Assembly (NCBI GenBank): GCA_016791265.1
Contig: JAEUMY010000021.1
Coordinates: forward strand, 62,001-126,000
DNA length: 64,000 bases
Source of the DNA: Betaproteobacteria bacterium
Lineage (GTDB): Bacteria > Pseudomonadota > Gammaproteobacteria > Burkholderiales > Usitatibacteraceae
Direction: 5' to 3'
Shown here: in pieces, positions 61,522-64,000 of the stretch
Layout: each line of letters opens with the position of its first letter
Numbering within the stretch: position 1 is the stretch's first letter
The notes under the pieces: model-generated
The model's input: the letters and a program-made list of their open reading frames with translations, nothing else
What the model was told of the DNA's origin: nothing
Databases searched by the model: none
Position numbers and translations under genes: made by a program

Positions 61522-62397
61522 ATGAGCCCCTTCTTCCGCCCCCGCCGGTCCATGCTGTATGTGCCCGGCTGCCTCACCCGCTACCTCAACAAAGCCCGAA
61601 GCCTGAAAGTCGACTCCGTCATTTTCGACCTAGGCGACTCGGTGCTGATTGAAAACAAGGAAAACTCGCGGCGCAATGTCGTCGAAGCGGTGTTGCAGGG
61701 CGGTTACGGCCGCCGTGAGCTGGTCGTGCGAGTGAATGACCTGGACTCGCCCTGGGGCCAGGATGACGTCAGGGCGGTCGCGAAGATCGGCATCGATGCC
61801 ATGCTCTTCCCCAACATCGAGTCGCGAGACGATGTGCTGGCCGCGCTGAAGGCGCTGGATGCCGCTGGCGGCTCGCATCTGCCCATCATGGTGATGATCG
61901 AGAGCCCGCTCGCGGTGCTGCGCGCCGAGGAGATCGCGGCTGCCTCCGACCGCATCGCCTGCCTCATCCTCGCCACGAGCGACCTTTTGACCCAGCTACA
62001 TGGCCGCAAGACGCCGGATCGCATCCCGTTGCAATACAGTTTGTCGCATGTGCTGCTGGCCGGCCGCGCGTACAAGCGAGCCGTGGTGGACGGCATCAGT
62101 GTCGACATCAAGGATATGCAGAGTTTCGAGCAGGCTTGCCGGCTCACGCGCGACATGGGCTTCGACGGCAAGTCGCTGGTCCATCCCAATCAACTCCCCT
62201 ATTGCAATGATGCTTTCACGCCCAAGCCCATCGATGTCGCCTTCGCCAACGAGGTCCTGGAAGCGCTGGAGAACGCGCATCGAGAAGGCCGCGGCACGAT
62301 CATGCTGAACGGCCGCCTGGTGGAGCATCACCACATCGGCGCTGCCAAGCGCGTCCTCGCGCTGGCCGACATGATCCGGCAACTCGAAGCGGCCTGA
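61522..62397 (+). CDS. HpcH/HpaI aldolase-citrate lyase family protein (CitE-like CoA-ester lyase)
   Basis: A 291-residue TIM-barrel lyase. Seen: PRRSMLYVPGCLTRYLNKAR near 7-26, DSVIFDLGDSVLIENKENSR near 31-50 (usually D-L-E-D; here D-L-G-D), VVRVNDLDSPWGQDD near 67-81 with the substrate Arg, MVMIESPLAVLRAEEIA near 126-142 with the Mg-binding Glu, and DGKSLVHPNQLPYCNDAF near 214-231. Relatives cleave malyl-, beta-methylmalyl- or citramalyl-CoA. The Glu-to-Gly change in the first acidic motif deserves attention. First gene of the operon; exact substrate unknown. Confidence 0.85.
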   Translation: MSPFFRPRRSMLYVPGCLTRYLNKARSLKVDSVIFDLGDSVLIENKENSRRNVVEAVLQGGYGRRELVVRVNDLDSPWGQDDVRAVAKIGIDAMLFPNIESRDDVLAALKALDAAGGSHLPIMVMIESPLAVLRAEEIAAASDRIACLILATSDLLTQLHGRKTPDRIPLQYSLSHVLLAGRAYKRAVVDGISVDIKDMQSFEQACRLTRDMGFDGKSLVHPNQLPYCNDAFTPKPIDVAFANEVLEALENAHREGRGTIMLNGRLVEHHHIGAAKRVLALADMIRQLEAA

Positions 62398-62404
62398 CCG
62401 TCCG

Positions 62405-63448
62405 ATGAAGTCCATTCCCGTGCCGGCCCGCAGCCTGAGCGGCCACTTTTTCGAAGACTATCGGCCGGGCCAGCGCTTTGTGCATGCCACGCCGCGCACC
62501 ATCACCCAGGGCGATGTCGCGCTGTATCAGGCGCTCACCGGGTCGCGAAGTGTCATGCACTGCGCCGAGCCCGTGGCGCAGGCTGTGGGCCACCCGTCGC
62601 TGCCGGTTGACGATCTCCTGGTGTTTCACATCGCCTTTGGCAAGACCGTGCCCGACATCAGCTACAACGCGGTCGCTAATCTCGGGTACGCGGACCTGCG
62701 TTTTCTCACTCCCGTATACATCGGCGACACCGTGTCCTGCGCCACCGACATCATCGGCGTGAAGGAGAACTCCAGCGGAAAAAGCGGCAACGTGTATGTA
62801 CGTTCAGTCGCCACCAATCAGCACGGTGTCCCCGTGCTGTCGTGGATTCGCTGGGTGATGGTCAACAAGCGCGACGTGAAAAGCCCAGCGCCGGAAACGG
62901 TCATTCCCGACTTGCGCGCGTTCGTGCCGCCGACCGAATTGCGAATATTCGCAAGGCTGCGCGCGGATCGTCTGCGGAGCGAAGATACTGGCAGCGTGAA
63001 GCGATTTGGCGACTTCGTGGTCGGCGAGACCATCCGCCACCCGGCCGGCATGACCCTTGACGAAACCGATCACACGTTGGCCACCAAGCTCTACCAGAAC
63101 ACCGCTCGCGTTCACTTCGACGCGCGGTACATGGCGGCGAGCGCGTTTGGCAAGCGCCTGGTGTACGGCGGCCACGTGATTTCGCTCTGCCGGGCGCTGT
63201 CTCATGACGGTCTGGAAAACGTGTTGTCCTGGGCCGCCATCAATGGCGGCGCGCACAGGAATCCGACGTTCGCGGGTGACACGCTCCATGCCCGCACCGC
63301 CGTGCTGGACACTTGGCCGCTCGACAAGCGTGTCGGCGCGCTCAGGCTGCGCATGACCGGATTCAAGAATCACGCGCCGGACAGCGACGCCATCCCGCCC
63401 GAGTTGACCGTTCTCGATCTCGACTACACCGTACTCATGCCACGCTGA
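62405..63448 (+). CDS. MaoC-family double hot-dog dehydratase (mesaconyl/itaconyl-CoA hydratase-like)
   Basis: A 347-residue protein with two MaoC-like hot-dog domains. The N-terminal half has FFEDYRPGQRFVHATPRTIT near 15-34 and QALTGSRSVMHCAEPVAQAV near 43-62; the C-terminal half has GDFVVGETIRHPAGMTLDET near 202-221, VHFDARYMAASAFGKRLVYG near 237-256 and a hydratase-type G-G-H-V. Such enzymes hydrate mesaconyl- or itaconyl-CoA to products cleaved by CitE-like lyases, matching both neighbours. Palindrome copy 29 encodes R-I-F-A in the domain linker. Confidence 0.85.
   Translation: MKSIPVPARSLSGHFFEDYRPGQRFVHATPRTITQGDVALYQALTGSRSVMHCAEPVAQAVGHPSLPVDDLLVFHIAFGKTVPDISYNAVANLGYADLRFLTPVYIGDTVSCATDIIGVKENSSGKSGNVYVRSVATNQHGVPVLSWIRWVMVNKRDVKSPAPETVIPDLRAFVPPTELRIFARLRADRLRSEDTGSVKRFGDFVVGETIRHPAGMTLDETDHTLATKLYQNTARVHFDARYMAASAFGKRLVYGGHVISLCRALSHDGLENVLSWAAINGGAHRNPTFAGDTLHARTAVLDTWPLDKRVGALRLRMTGFKNHAPDSDAIPPELTVLDLDYTVLMPR
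62941..62952. repeat. GCGAATATTCGC palindrome, copy 29
   Basis: Inside the MaoC gene at the interdomain linker, read R-I-F-A; palindrome extends to 16 bp. Confidence 0.97.
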
Positions 63449-63487
63449 GCCGGGCAGACTCACATACATCCCATCCTCGGAGAACCC

Positions 63488-64000
63488 ATGTCCCAACATC
63501 CCGACCAGGTCCTGTTCCACGGCGAGAAGCCCTTTCCTGTCATTCCGTCCTGCGAACATTTCGCCGGTTCCGAAAAGCTGATCTTGAAGGCCCTGGAACT
63601 GCAAACCAAGCTGGGGCCGATTTTCGACGTGACCTGCGACTGCGAGGACGGTGCGCCGGCTGGGCAGGAAAAGTCCCACGCCGAGATGATCGTGTCGGTA
63701 TTGACCAGCGAGGCCAACGCCCACGGCATGGCAGGTGTGCGCATTCACGACCACACCCATCGGCATTGGAAACAGGACATCGACATTCTGGTCGGCGGCG
63801 CGGGCGGCAAGCTCGCGTACATCACCATTCCAAAGTCGACGACGGCCGCCCAGGCCGCCGAGATGATCGCCTACGTGCAAAGCGTCGCGAAGGAACGGAA
63901 CATCCAGCGTGAAATTCCGATTCACATTCTGGTTGAGACGCACGGCGCGTTGCGCGAGGCGTTCCTGCTCGCGGCACTCCCCTGGGTGCAGGTGCTGGAT
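63488..64000 (+). CDS. Second HpcH/HpaI aldolase-citrate lyase family protein, 3' truncated by window
   Basis: 171 codons are open from ATG 63488 to the window end, with a CGGAGAA site 7 bases upstream. It reads MSQHPDQVLFHGEKPFPVIP, then CEHFAGSEKLILKALEL near 22-38, FDVTCDCEDGAPAGQEKSHA near 46-65 (the acidic C-E-D-G motif of malyl-CoA lyases), AGVRIHDHTHRHWKQDID near 82-99 and ILVETHGALREAF near 150-162 with the metal-binding Glu. Unlike the first CitE-like protein, the acidic motif is intact. Probably the active malyl-/citramalyl-CoA-type lyase of the operon. Confidence 0.85.
   Translation, partial: MSQHPDQVLFHGEKPFPVIPSCEHFAGSEKLILKALELQTKLGPIFDVTCDCEDGAPAGQEKSHAEMIVSVLTSEANAHGMAGVRIHDHTHRHWKQDIDILVGGAGGKLAYITIPKSTTAAQAAEMIAYVQSVAKERNIQREIPIHILVETHGALREAFLLAALPWVQVLD

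Noticed and set aside
62804..63943. Minus-strand open frame of 379 codons opposite maoC and the second CitE gene
   Set aside because: The plus strand carries two clear family members here; the minus-strand reading has no motifs.

Overview
The window reads as one continuous piece of a G+C-rich betaproteobacterial chromosome (Burkholderiales/Rhodocyclales-like; order not resolvable by eye). Supporting this are the ppiB-lpxH pair, the sdhCDAB-sdhE-gltA-sucA-sucB-lpdA-zapE tricarboxylic acid cycle block, abundant acyl-CoA metabolism and lipid A-type genes. I see no rRNA, tRNA, CRISPR array, insertion sequence or phage gene. Genes are tightly packed, many with ATGA, GTGA or TGATG overlaps, and no gene-free stretch exceeds 300 bases.

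Layout. 1-1.8 kb: end of ppiB, lpxH and a glycine-zipper envelope protein. 2-7.3 kb: valine/branched acyl-CoA catabolism (mmsA, mmsB, enoyl-CoA hydratase, 3-hydroxyisobutyryl-CoA hydrolase, FAH-family hydrolase). 7.4-18.5 kb: a signalling island holding a Ser/Thr kinase with a periplasmic sensor, a divergent operon of two membrane sensors (one fused to an MFS transporter) plus a binding protein, a class III cyclase with an FHA domain, a PH-like protein and an orphan amino-acid-type binding protein. 18.5-26.8 kb: a Liv-type ABC transporter transcribed together with electron transfer flavoprotein and acyl-CoA dehydrogenase. 26.9-34.5 kb: a three-gene exported-protein cluster (TPR/beta-barrel, FecR with beta-barrel repeats, beta-helix). 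34.8-39.8 kb: acyl-CoA and redox enzymes. 39.8-45.3 kb: a lipoprotein, yaeQ, an rRNA pseudouridine synthase, DUF1801, folate C1 enzymes (folD, fau), a uracil-glycosylase-like protein and an acyltransferase-like protein. 45.3-60.4 kb: prpE, acuI, zapE and the TCA block. 60.6-64 kb: a GntR regulator divergent from a CitE-MaoC-CitE operon, with a clear operator and promoter between them.

The most unusual signal is not a gene. The 12-base palindrome GCGAATATTCGC occurs 29 times in 64 kb, against roughly 0.003 expected by chance from base composition. Twenty copies lie inside genes, read in all three frames (R-I-F-A seven times, E-Y-S eight, A-N-I-R five). Nine lie in intergenic leaders, several touching ribosome binding sites. 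One small gene (fau) carries three copies, one per frame, at exactly 227-base spacing. This looks like a highly iterated palindrome comparable in behaviour to cyanobacterial HIP1 but with a different sequence. It is absent from 6.8-18.65 kb (most of the signalling island) and from the lpdA-sucB-sucA-gltA stretch.

A second candidate system is the kinase/FHA-cyclase pair. The kinase N-terminus has three 18-residue repeats each carrying T-x-x-D-P, the kind of site an FHA domain binds when phosphorylated. A third is the TPR-barrel/FecR/beta-helix cluster, which resembles a Slam (type XI) secretion pair with an atypical cargo.
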